Source: Elioraea tepida (GTDB lineage Bacteria; Pseudomonadota; Alphaproteobacteria; Acetobacterales; Acetobacteraceae). From it: a stretch of 64,000 bases of DNA. Position 1 is the stretch's first letter; each line of letters starts with the position of its first letter. Where the stretch lies: contig NZ_CP076448.1 of NCBI RefSeq assembly GCF_019203965.1, positions 1,689,001 through 1,753,000 on the forward strand. Reading direction: 5' to 3'. A program made the translations under genes and the position numbers. Below, piece after piece: positions 56,474-64,000 of this stretch. Below the pieces are notes generated by a model. The model saw only the letters and a list, made by a program, of their open reading frames with translations, did not search any database and was not told the DNA's origin.

Positions 56474-57714
56474 GCCGTGCGCACCGCGCTGAAGCCGACG
56501 AGCCTGCCGTAGAGCCCGACGATGCCGAGTGTTGCGACGAGCAGGAGCAGGGACAGGGCGGCGGCAAGGCCCCAGTTCACCGTCTGGTTGGCGTAGAAGC
56601 CGATGAAATAGGGCAGCATCTGGTCCGCTCCGCCGCCGAGGAGGGCGGGGGTGACATAGAAGCCGAGCGCCTGGATGAACACCATCAGGCACCCCGCACC
56701 GATACCCGGCAGCGTCTGCGGCAGCCAGACCCGCCAGAAGGCGGCAAGCGGAGGTGCACCGAGGCTCGCCGCCGCGCGCAGATGGATCGGCGGGATCTGC
56801 CGCATCACCGCGTAGAGCGGCAGCACCATGAAGGGCAGAAGGATGTGCACCATCGCGATGACGACAGCGAACCGGTTGAACAGGAGCTGCTTCGGCGCGC
56901 CGAACAGGCCAAGCGCGATGAGCGCGTGGTTCACCACGCCCTCGCGCGCGAGCAGAACCATCCAGGCGGCGGTGCGGACGAGCAGGCTCGTCCAGAACGG
57001 CAAGAGAACGAGGAACAGGAGCACGGCCGAGACGGAGGGGCGCGCGAGCGCGATCAGCGCGGCGAGCGGATAGCCGGCTGCGAGCGTGATCGCCGTGACC
57101 ATTGCCGCGATCCAGAAGGTGCGGAGGAAGACGGTCCGGAAGATCGCCTGGTCCTCGGGCACCGGGCCGATCCTCCCCGTGGCGTCGCGCCGGAGGTCAA
57201 GCGCGGCGAGGAGGAAGAAGTCGGTCCAGGGGCCCCGGGCGCGGACGATCGCCCCCCAGGTCTCGACCTGGCCCCAGGCAGGGTCTGCCCGAAGCACCGC
57301 CTCGCGGGCCGAGCCCTCGAACGGCGCGGCAAGCCGCCGCGCCGAGGCGACGAGCGTGGTGCGCAGGCCCGCGGTGTCGTGGTTCAGCCGGCTCGCCGCC
57401 ACGGGCAGAGTGCCGGCGGCGCGGGCGGCGCGCAGATCCTCGACGAGGGCGGCGAAAGTCGCCTCGTCGGGCAGGTCGGTGCCGTCCCAGCGCTCGAGCG
57501 CGGCGAGCGTGCGCGGCAGAACCGGGCCCACCTCCGGGTCCTCCACGCCGCGAAGCAGCATCGCGCCGATCGGTGCGGCGAAGCTCACGAGAACGAACAC
57601 GAGAAGCGGTGCCACGAGGAGCGCGGCCGAGACACTCCTGCCCCGGGCTGCGCGCCGCCTGCGGCGCCCGAGCGCCTCCGCTCTGCTGGTCTCGATCGCC
57701 GCCGCCTGAGACAT
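56470..57714 (-). CDS. ABC transporter permease, PotB type, with large periplasmic insert
   Basis: A 414-residue permease. After a basic N-terminus and the first helix (ALLVAPLLVFVLVSFAAPI) there is an insert of about 130 residues before the second helix, so the protein is longer than typical PotB (about 280-300). The permease core has RTAAWMVLLAREGVVNHALI, LPLYAVMRQIPPIHLRAAAS with LGAPPLAAFWRVWLPQTLPG (EAA loop) and YVTPALLGGGADQMLPYFI. This two-part shape is known in some putrescine/spermidine-type systems. The insert's function is unknown. Confidence 0.88.
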   Translation of the reverse strand: MSQAAAIETSRAEALGRRRRRAARGRSVSAALLVAPLLVFVLVSFAAPIGAMLLRGVEDPEVGPVLPRTLAALERWDGTDLPDEATFAALVEDLRAARAAGTLPVAASRLNHDTAGLRTTLVASARRLAAPFEGSAREAVLRADPAWGQVETWGAIVRARGPWTDFFLLAALDLRRDATGRIGPVPEDQAIFRTVFLRTFWIAAMVTAITLAAGYPLAALIALARPSVSAVLLFLVLLPFWTSLLVRTAAWMVLLAREGVVNHALIALGLFGAPKQLLFNRFAVVIAMVHILLPFMVLPLYAVMRQIPPIHLRAAASLGAPPLAAFWRVWLPQTLPGIGAGCLMVFIQALGFYVTPALLGGGADQMLPYFIGFYANQTVNWGLAAALSLLLLVATLGIVGLYGRLVGFSAVRTA

Positions 57715-57762
57715 CGGGAAGCGAGGCGCGGGGGCGGCTCAGCCCCCGCGCGGATCAGCACC

Positions 57763-58797
57763 CTACCGGGCGAGCCAGGCGTTGAAGCGCTGCGACAGCC
57801 GGTCGAGATTGTCGAGCCAGAACTGGTCGTCGATCATCAGCGACACGGCGAGGTTCGCAGGGTTCGTCGGGCTCACCTCGAGGAGCTCGGGCGGGAGGCC
57901 GTCATTGGCTCCCTTCGCGGTGCCGCCATAGGGGATCAGCGGGATCAGCTTTGCCTGCACGGCAGGGTTCGCGGCGAAGGCGAGGAAGCGGTAGGCCTGC
58001 TCGCGGTTTGGGCTGCCCTTCATGATCACCCAGCTGTCGATGGTATAGAGACTTCCGGCCCACTGGATGCCGAAGTTGCGACGCTCGGTGCGGTTGGCGT
58101 TGGTGATCCGGCCGTTCGGAGCCGAGGTCATCAGCACCTCGCCCGAGCCGAGGATCTGCGGCGCCTGGGCCGAGGACTGCCACCAGACGATGTGCGGCTT
58201 CAGCCGATCGAGCATGCGGAAGGCGCGTTCGACGCCTGCCTCGGTGCGCAGCGTCGCGTAGACCTGGTTCGGGGGAACGCCGTCGGCGAGCAGGGCGAAC
58301 TCGAGGTTGAGCTTCACGCCGCGCCTGAGGCCGCGCTTGCCCGGATAGCGCTCGACGTTCCAGAAATCGGCCCAGGTCGGCGTGCCCTGGAACTTCGCCC
58401 GGTCCCAGGCGAGGACGAAATTGTAGAGGATCGTTCCCACGCCGCAGTCGTGCACCGCCTCGGGGAGGTAGTGGTCGCGCCCGCCGATGCGCGCATAGTC
58501 GAGCTTCTCGAACAGTCCCTCCTCGCAGCCGAGCAGAAGCTCCTCGCTCTCCACCTGCACGAGGTCCCAGGTGTTGTTGCCCGACTGAATGCGCGTGCGC
58601 AGAACGCCGATCCCGCCATCCCAGCTGTCCTCGACGAAGCGTATGCCGGTGGCCTGCGAGAAGGGCCGGAAATAGACTTCGCGCTGCGCGTCCTGGTAGG
58701 CGCCGCCCCAGGAGACGATGGTGAGGTCGCGCGCCGAGGCTGGCGCGGCGGCGAACAGCAGGGTCGCTGCGGCGGTGGCGAGGAAGGACCGTCTCAT
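57763..58797 (-). CDS. Extracellular solute-binding protein (PotD/polyamine-type)
   Basis: A 344-residue periplasmic protein with signal peptide MRRSFLATAAATLLFAAAPA (cleavage after ASA). The mature start DLTIVSWGGAYQDAQREVYF is typical of family 1 binding proteins for polyamines and related compounds. Further marks are WDLVQVESEELLLGCEEGLF, VGTILYNFVLAWDRAKF, and WADFWNVERYPGKRGLR. It would deliver the ligand to the PotB/PotC permeases, whose genes follow 48 bases later. The ligand is not certain; gene order and family point to putrescine, spermidine or a similar cation. Confidence 0.9.
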   Translation of the reverse strand: MRRSFLATAAATLLFAAAPASARDLTIVSWGGAYQDAQREVYFRPFSQATGIRFVEDSWDGGIGVLRTRIQSGNNTWDLVQVESEELLLGCEEGLFEKLDYARIGGRDHYLPEAVHDCGVGTILYNFVLAWDRAKFQGTPTWADFWNVERYPGKRGLRRGVKLNLEFALLADGVPPNQVYATLRTEAGVERAFRMLDRLKPHIVWWQSSAQAPQILGSGEVLMTSAPNGRITNANRTERRNFGIQWAGSLYTIDSWVIMKGSPNREQAYRFLAFAANPAVQAKLIPLIPYGGTAKGANDGLPPELLEVSPTNPANLAVSLMIDDQFWLDNLDRLSQRFNAWLAR

Positions 58798-58937
58798 CTC
58801 TCTTGCTCTCCCGATCCGGATTGGCGAGGGACGCGAGCGTAGAGCAGGCCACGCCGCGATGGAACTGCATCCGCTTGCGCATCGGCCGAAGCCCCAGGCG
58901 GCACACGCCCGCCGTCGTCGCGCCGCGGCCGACTGCG

Positions 58938-60068
58938 TCAGACGTCGGGAGCGAAGGCGATGGCGTGCTCGGGCTGCCACGCGACGGCGACCGTTTCGCC
59001 CGGCGCGAGAGCGAAAGCCGCCGCGGCGGGGCGCTTGGCGACGAGCTCGATCCCTCCCTCGAGCAGGAGGCGGACGCGGACGTGATCGCCGAGATAGATC
59101 ACCTCCGCGACCGTGGCAGGAAGGGCATGCTCGCCGAGCTCCTCCGGCGAGGCGGCGGCGAGCGCGACGCGCTCCGGGCGCACCGACAGCACCGCCCGCG
59201 CGCCCGCCGGCCCGGCATCGCCGCGTCGGGCGCGGAGCCGCTGCCCCGAGGCGAGCTCCACCGTCACGAGGCCGTCCTCCTCGCCCACGACGCGCGCAGG
59301 CAGCCGGTTGTTCTCGCCGACGAAGCTCGCGACGAAGGCATCCGCCGGCCGCTCGTAGAGCGCCTGCGGGGCGTCGAGCTGGCGGATCGCGCCGTCGCGG
59401 AACACCGCGATCCGGTCCGACATCGTCAGCGCCTCTGCCTGGTCGTGCGTCACATAGACCATGGTGACGCCGAGCCGCTCGTGGATGTGGCGTATCTCGA
59501 GCTGCATCTCCTCGCGCAGCTGCTTGTCGAGCGCGCCGAGCGGCTCGTCGAGCAGGACGAGCGGCGGCTCGAACACGAGCGCGCGGGCGAGCGCGACCCG
59601 CTGCTGCTGCCCGCCCGAGAGCTGGGCGGGGCGGCGGTCGCCATACCCGGGCAGGCGGACCATCTCGAGGGCGCGGGCAACCCGCGCCTCGCGCTCGGCT
59701 CGCCCCACCCCGCGCACCGAGAGCGGGAAGGCGACGTTCTCGGCCACCGTCATGTGGGGAAAGAGGGCGTAGGACTGGAACACCACGCCGATGCCGCGGC
59801 GGTGCGGGGGCAGGCGCGCGATCGGCCGCCCCTCGAGCAGGATCTCTCCCGCCGTGGGGGTCTCGAAGCCCGCGAGCATCATCAGCGTCGTCGTCTTGCC
59901 CGAGCCGGAGGGGCCGAGCAGGGTGAGGAACTCCCCGCGGAGGATGTCGAGGTCGAGGTGGCGGACGGCCTGCCGAACCCCGTCATAGCTCTTCTCGACG
60001 CCGAGGAAGCGAACCAGCGTGTCGGGAACGGGACAGTGCCGGGATGAGGTGTCTGCACGGGCGGGCAT
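58938..60068 (-). CDS. ABC transporter ATP-binding protein, PotA type
   Basis: A 376-residue ATPase. Walker A is [18 protein letters not shown], the Q-loop is [20 protein letters not shown], the signature is [15 protein letters not shown], Walker B is [10 protein letters not shown], and the H-loop is [20 protein letters not shown]-terminal TOBE domain (about 285-376) has [11 protein letters not shown] and RPERVALA. It energises uptake by the binding protein and permeases that follow. ATG 60066-60068 gives a normal length. It is the first gene of the leftward run and is divergent from the PAS-GGDEF-EAL gene. Confidence 0.92.
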   Translation of the reverse strand: MPARADTSSRHCPVPDTLVRFLGVEKSYDGVRQAVRHLDLDILRGEFLTLLGPSGSGKTTTLMMLAGFETPTAGEILLEGRPIARLPPHRRGIGVVFQSYALFPHMTVAENVAFPLSVRGVGRAEREARVARALEMVRLPGYGDRRPAQLSGGQQQRVALARALVFEPPLVLLDEPLGALDKQLREEMQLEIRHIHERLGVTMVYVTHDQAEALTMSDRIAVFRDGAIRQLDAPQALYERPADAFVASFVGENNRLPARVVGEEDGLVTVELASGQRLRARRGDAGPAGARAVLSVRPERVALAAASPEELGEHALPATVAEVIYLGDHVRVRLLLEGGIELVAKRPAAAAFALAPGETVAVAWQPEHAIAFAPDV

Positions 60069-60207
60069 CGGCGCGACACTTTGGCAGCGCTGCTGCGATG
60101 CGGCAAGGAAGCGCGCGCCCGCTTTAGCGACCTGTTCATCTTCCGATGGAATGGTCCGGCCGATGGGATGTCTCGGCACGACCTCGCCGCAGGCGGAGGA
60201 GCGGCGC

Positions 60208-62226
60208 ATGACCGCGCAGCCGCCGCGCCATGCGCCATACGCTCGCCGCCGCGGTGCCGCCGTGCGGGCCGCGCTCGTGGTCGCAGGCACGGTCGCTCTG
60301 TCCGGCCTTGCCCCTGTCGCGATTGCTGAGGCCCTCCCCTCGGCGGCTGCCGCGCCGGGGGCGTCGACGCTGCAGAGCCTCGGCGCCGCCGCCCTGCTTG
60401 CCGCCCTCTCTCTGCTCGCCGGCCTCGGGCTCGGCCTCTCGCTCGGGCGACGCCGGTCGTGCCTGAGCCACTCCTGCGCCGAGGTGAACTCCTGCGCGGC
60501 GGTGGCGGAGCAGACGGAGGCCCTCCGCGAGGCGCACCGCCGTTTCGACGCGGCGCTGAACAACATGTCGCAGGGCCTCTGCATGTTCGACCAGGACAAT
60601 GTGCTCCTGGTGGTGAACCGGCGATTCTGCGAGATCTACCGTCTCGATCCGGCCCTGATCGTCCCCGGCATCACCTTCCGCGACATCATCGCCGCCTCGA
60701 TCGCGGCCGGAAACCACGCAGGCATCGATGTCGACGGGCTGGTGCGACGACGCCTCGAGTTCGTCGCCCGCCGTGCCGCCGCCACCACCTTCCAGGAACT
60801 GGCCGATGGGCGGGTGATCGCGATCTCGCACGAGCCGATGGCAGGCGGCGGCTGGGTGGTGACCTACGAGGACATCACCGACCGCCGCCGCGCCGAGGCG
60901 CAGATCGCCCACATGGCGCGCCACGACCAGCTCACCGGCCTGCCGAACCGTCTGCATTTCCGCGAGCGCGTCGAGGCCGCTCTACTCGCCGGCCTTCCCC
61001 TCGCTGTGCTGTCGATCGACCTCGACGATTTCCGGGCGGTGAACGACACGCTCGGCCACGCCGCTGGCGATGCGGTGCTGCGCGAGGCGGCGGCGCGGCT
61101 CCTTGCCGCCGTGCCCGAAGGCTCGATCGTCGCCCGGCTCGGCGGAGACGAGTTCGCCGTGGTGCACTGGCCGGTCGCCGGCGCCGACAGCGTCGCCTCT
61201 CTCGCCGAGCGGCTGATCGGCGTTCTGTCCGAGCCTTGTCCGGTCGGCCACGGCGAGGCGATGCTCGGCGCCTCGATCGGCATCGCGATCGCCCCGGCCG
61301 ATGGCGAGACGGCGGACGCTCTGCTCGCGCATGCCGATCTCGCGCGCGACCTCGCCCGGCGCGAGGGACGACGGTCCTGGCGCTTCTTCGAGCCGGGAAT
61401 GGACGCGCGGCAGCAGAAACGCCGCCAGCTCGAAGCCGATCTCCGCCAGGCCCTCGGCAACGGCGAGTTCCTGCTTCACTACCAGCCGGTGGTGGAGCTT
61501 GCCTCTGGCAGGGTCACCGGTTTCGAGGCGCTCCTGCGTTGGAAACATCCGCGCCGCGGCCTCGTCTCGCCGGCCGACTTCATACCGATCTCGGAACAGC
61601 TCGACCTGATCGGCCCGATCGGCGCCTGGGTGCTCGCCCGAGCGACAGCCGACGCCGCCGCCTTCCCGGGCGCCCCGCGGATCTCCGTTAACGTCTCGCC
61701 GCTGCAGTTCCGCCGCCCCGGCCTCGTGGAGGCGGTGGCCGATGCGCTTGCCAACTCCGGGCTCGCCGCTGACCGGCTCGAGCTCGAGATCACCGAAAGC
61801 GTGCTGCTCGACGAGAACGCGTCGACGCGCGAGACGCTGCACCGCCTTGGCGCCCTTGGTGTGCGGGTCGCGATCGACGATTTCGGCACCGGCTACTCGT
61901 CGCTTCGCACGTTGCGCGCCTTCCCCTTCGACCGGCTCAAGATCGACCGAAGCTTCACCCGCGACCTCGGCATCAGCCCCGACGCGCGCTCGATCGTCTC
62001 GGCGATCGCAGGGCTTGGCCGGGCGCTCGGGATGCGAATCACCGCCGAAGGGGTCGAGACGGAGGAGCAGCGCGCCTGCCTCTTGGCCGAGGGGTGCCTC
62101 GAAGGCCAGGGCTTCCTGTTCTCGCGCCCCCGCCCGGCGGAGGAGATCCCGCTCCTCTTGCGGACGCTCGAACGCCGTATGGAGGAGCGCGCCGCGCTCC
62201 GGCGGGCGGGTCAGGCCTTGGCCTGA
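60208..62226 (+). CDS. PAS-GGDEF-EAL cyclic di-GMP signalling protein
   Basis: A 672-residue protein. The N-terminal part has two hydrophobic segments (about 20-40 and 55-75) that anchor it or form a signal-anchor, with a pair of Cys-Ser motifs just after. A PAS-like domain (about 100-225) contains ALNNMSQGLCMFDQDNVLLV and the end YEDITDRRRAEAQI. The GGDEF domain has intact RLGGDEFAVV with GGDEF at about 312-316. The EAL domain has E440-A441-L442 in FEALLRWKHP and DDFGTGYSSLRTL. It could both make and degrade cyclic di-GMP; which activity dominates is unknown. GGCGGAGGAG precedes ATG 60208. Its last 16 bases overlap the convergent ribonucleotide reductase gene. Confidence 0.9.
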   Translation: MTAQPPRHAPYARRRGAAVRAALVVAGTVALSGLAPVAIAEALPSAAAAPGASTLQSLGAAALLAALSLLAGLGLGLSLGRRRSCLSHSCAEVNSCAAVAEQTEALREAHRRFDAALNNMSQGLCMFDQDNVLLVVNRRFCEIYRLDPALIVPGITFRDIIAASIAAGNHAGIDVDGLVRRRLEFVARRAAATTFQELADGRVIAISHEPMAGGGWVVTYEDITDRRRAEAQIAHMARHDQLTGLPNRLHFRERVEAALLAGLPLAVLSIDLDDFRAVNDTLGHAAGDAVLREAAARLLAAVPEGSIVARLGGDEFAVVHWPVAGADSVASLAERLIGVLSEPCPVGHGEAMLGASIGIAIAPADGETADALLAHADLARDLARREGRRSWRFFEPGMDARQQKRRQLEADLRQALGNGEFLLHYQPVVELASGRVTGFEALLRWKHPRRGLVSPADFIPISEQLDLIGPIGAWVLARATADAAAFPGAPRISVNVSPLQFRRPGLVEAVADALANSGLAADRLELEITESVLLDENASTRETLHRLGALGVRVAIDDFGTGYSSLRTLRAFPFDRLKIDRSFTRDLGISPDARSIVSAIAGLGRALGMRITAEGVETEEQRACLLAEGCLEGQGFLFSRPRPAEEIPLLLRTLERRMEERAALRRAGQALA

Positions 62227-64000
62227 GCCGCGGCCTGCGCCTCGTCGCGCGCCGCGGACGCCTCGTTCGTTCCGAAGTCGATCGGGCAGACCCCGGCCGC
62301 GCAATCGACGTGCTCGCGCCCGACATCCTCGGCCGCGGCCTCGGCGATCGCCGCCGCGATCAGCTCGTACTCCGCCTTCGTCACCGGCTGTTCGGGCTGG
62401 TACTCGTAAGCCGTGGTGTCGGTCTGCGGCATCACCGAGCAGGCGCGGATCGTCGGCTGAAGCTTGAGGATCGTGTCGCGGAACTCCTCGAAGGACACCG
62501 TCTTCGGGTCGTATTTCAGCGTGTAGGAGACCTGGTTGCCGGTATCGACCGCAAGCGGCTCTCCCTGCTCATCGACGCCCCTGATCCAGTACTTCTCGAG
62601 CAGCTGCAGGTAGCGGTACTGGTCAGCCGGCTTGGCTTCGCCTGCGGTGACGAGCTTGTCGGCGAGCCCGAGCTCGTCGGCGAGCTTGACGATTTCGGGC
62701 TTGGTGGGGAGGCCGACGACGGTGGTGCCGCGATAGGTGGTGAGGCTCTTCACCGGGTAGCCCTTCGCGCGGTATTCCCGCACCATCGGGTCGTCGTTCC
62801 GGAACTGCACCCAGCGCAGGTACTCCCGCATCGAGGGCAGGTGCGCGCCTTCCGTCAGCCCGAACAGTTTCGAGGTCGTTCCTGCGGGCTTCATCGTGGT
62901 GTCGGTGTGGGGGCGCACGACGCCGAGCGCGGCCGAGTAGCGCGCCGCCTCGTCGGCAACCGCGCGCTTGAACCGCGCGAGCATCATCCAGAACGGCTTC
63001 GACCGCTCCTCGTCGATGAGGTCGGCCCAGCCGAAGCCGAAGCGCTTGAGCGCGTACTCGTGCAGGCCGGTGATGCCGACGCCGATCCGGTTCGTGCGCC
63101 GCGTCTCAGGCCGATAGAGGCAGTCCATCAGGTTGACGCGGATCAGCGCACGGGCGGCGGCGCGGAAGGCGGCCTCGGCATCGTCGTCGTCCGCGGCGTG
63201 GTAGGGCACGACGTCGGCGATCACGCAGTAGCCGCCGAGCATGAACAGGCTGATCTCGCCGCAGGGATTGGTGATCTGCGTGTAGCGCGAGGCGCGGGCG
63301 CGTGCGACGAGATCGCCGAGCAGGGGCTTGGTCTCCTCGTCGGGCTGGTACTTCTCGCTGCCGACGAAGAGCGCCCCGGACGTGTAGGCATCGAGCCCCT
63401 CGTCATTGGCGACGAGCTTGTCCTGGTTGATGAAGCCCGGCTCGCCCGTGCCGTCCTCGTAGGCCGCGCGCACCGCCGCCTCGAACACCGCATGCGCGTG
63501 CGCCCACTCCTCCCGCGTCGCCTCGTCCCAGTCCGGATCGGGGTCTTGCTGCCGCACATGCTCCCAGAACGCGGCGTCGACCGTGATCGAGTTGTTCGAC
63601 GACCACAGGAACCCGCCGCGCTTGACCGAGATGAAGCTGAGCACGGAGCGGTCGCGCCACGTCTTGGTGCTCATCCGCGCCGAACGCCGCGCGCCGCCGA
63701 CGAGAACGCACTCGGCGAGGTAGTGGTCGACGAACAGCGTCGCCCGCCAGGGCTCCATCCCTGAGCCGCGCACCATCGCCACGCGCGCGAGCGCCTGCAT
63801 GTAGGGGCCGGGGCCGGAGGCGGGACGCCCCTGCATGCCCATGATCGGCGCGCCCTTCGGCCGAACCTTGGTGAAATCGAGCAGCACCACCTCGTCGCGC
63901 CGGCGCTCGAACGCCATCCGCTCGACGAGCTCGACCGCCTTCGCCCAGCCCTCGCGCGAATCGCCGACCTCATGGACGACGATCCGCCCATGCGAGGCGT
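62211..64000 (-). CDS. Adenosylcobalamin-dependent ribonucleotide reductase, monomeric RTPR type (3' part)
   Basis: The gene runs out of the window on the right; about 595 C-terminal residues are seen and the frame is open to base 64000. Conserved parts are HGRIVVHEVGDSREGWA-like sequence at the edge, CVLVGGARRSARMS, the catalytic-site loop ITNPCGEISLFMLGGYCV, GVGITGLHEYALKRF, KPAGTTSKLFGLTEGAHLP, and the redox pair near the end in DCAAGVCPIDF (Cys-x4-Cys). The Cys pair pattern and the single-chain layout resemble the monomeric ribonucleoside-triphosphate reductase of Lactobacillus type rather than the long NrdJ of most alphaproteobacteria. It makes deoxyribonucleotides using coenzyme B12 and needs no oxygen. 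The missing N-terminus prevents a full check. Confidence 0.85.
   Translation of the reverse strand, partial: ASHGRIVVHEVGDSREGWAKAVELVERMAFERRRDEVVLLDFTKVRPKGAPIMGMQGRPASGPGPYMQALARVAMVRGSGMEPWRATLFVDHYLAECVLVGGARRSARMSTKTWRDRSVLSFISVKRGGFLWSSNNSITVDAAFWEHVRQQDPDPDWDEATREEWAHAHAVFEAAVRAAYEDGTGEPGFINQDKLVANDEGLDAYTSGALFVGSEKYQPDEETKPLLGDLVARARASRYTQITNPCGEISLFMLGGYCVIADVVPYHAADDDDAEAAFRAAARALIRVNLMDCLYRPETRRTNRIGVGITGLHEYALKRFGFGWADLIDEERSKPFWMMLARFKRAVADEAARYSAALGVVRPHTDTTMKPAGTTSKLFGLTEGAHLPSMREYLRWVQFRNDDPMVREYRAKGYPVKSLTTYRGTTVVGLPTKPEIVKLADELGLADKLVTAGEAKPADQYRYLQLLEKYWIRGVDEQGEPLAVDTGNQVSYTLKYDPKTVSFEEFRDTILKLQPTIRACSVMPQTDTTAYEYQPEQPVTKAEYELIAAAIAEAAAEDVGREHVDCAAGVCPIDFGTNEASAARDEAQAAAQAKA

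Overview
The window is 64 kb of a very GC-rich bacterial chromosome, tightly packed with genes and with third codon positions strongly biased to G/C. The gene content points to an alphaproteobacterium, most likely in Rhodospirillales/Acetobacteraceae. The supporting features are an F1-ATPase operon (atpHAGDC) without F0 genes beside it, a FYDLN-acid (TIGR02300) gene next to aroA-cmk, a DUF3035 lipoprotein gene behind lspA, a DUF484-xerC pair, a STAS-fused MlaE permease and a CtpA/divergent polysaccharide deacetylase/RppH cluster. I see no tRNA, rRNA, IS element, prophage, CRISPR array or origin; this is core chromosome with accessory genes between housekeeping blocks. The family assignment is inference.

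Layout. (1) 1-16031: the end of a DUF4239-like membrane protein, an MFS transporter, a PGPGW-like membrane protein, then leftward fsa-DUF484-xerC. Rightward priA follows, with an arginase-fold protein and a coupled pair of exported proteins (one with four repeats, one with EF-hands), the F1-ATPase operon and a diiron ferritin-like protein. (2) 16133-25620, leftward: an MHYT-GGDEF-EAL gene broken by an in-frame TGA, rppH, a divergent polysaccharide deacetylase, ctpA, gpmI, a BacNav-type sodium channel, and a protealysin-like M4 protease translationally coupled to its probable inhibitor emfourin. (3) 25762-34550, leftward: a coupled M16 protease pair, a DUF3035 lipoprotein, lspA, ileS, an SMR (Gdx/SugE) exporter, ribF and a MaoC hydratase. 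(4) 34716-45840: an M20 peptidase, then a divergent module in which an aminotransferase plus GntR regulator face a large FAD/Fe-S oxidase, followed by a four-gene peptide-type ABC transporter whose two ATPases are fused. (5) 45847-51003: a small membrane protein, a double cold-shock-domain protein with a tandemly repeated Arg/Pro linker, an O-antigen-ligase-like protein, the FYDLN protein, aroA and cmk. (6) 51204-60068: nine leftward genes that look like one operon, joining a polyamine-type ABC importer to an Mla-type lipid transporter and a metallo-beta-lactamase-fold hydrolase. (7) 60208-64000: a PAS-GGDEF-EAL protein and the 3' part of a monomeric-type B12-dependent ribonucleotide reductase.

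How genes work together. Stop/start overlaps (ATGA, GTGA or TGATG) tie many genes into coupled units: ileS-lspA-DUF3035, the M16 pair, protease-emfourin, the ABC transporter at 42717-45840, aroA-cmk, and most of the nine-gene transporter run. Aminotransferase, GntR regulator and oxidase suggest regulated 2-hydroxyacid/glyoxylate metabolism. The points most worth a second look are the nonsense codon in the MHYT gene, the exported protein with four repeats each carrying two cysteines exactly 22 residues apart, the M4 protease with a Lys/Ala/Pro-rich tail plus its coupled inhibitor, and the Pot-Mla-MBL operon. Starts given below are mostly my choice of start codon by ribosome-binding site, gene overlap or family start.
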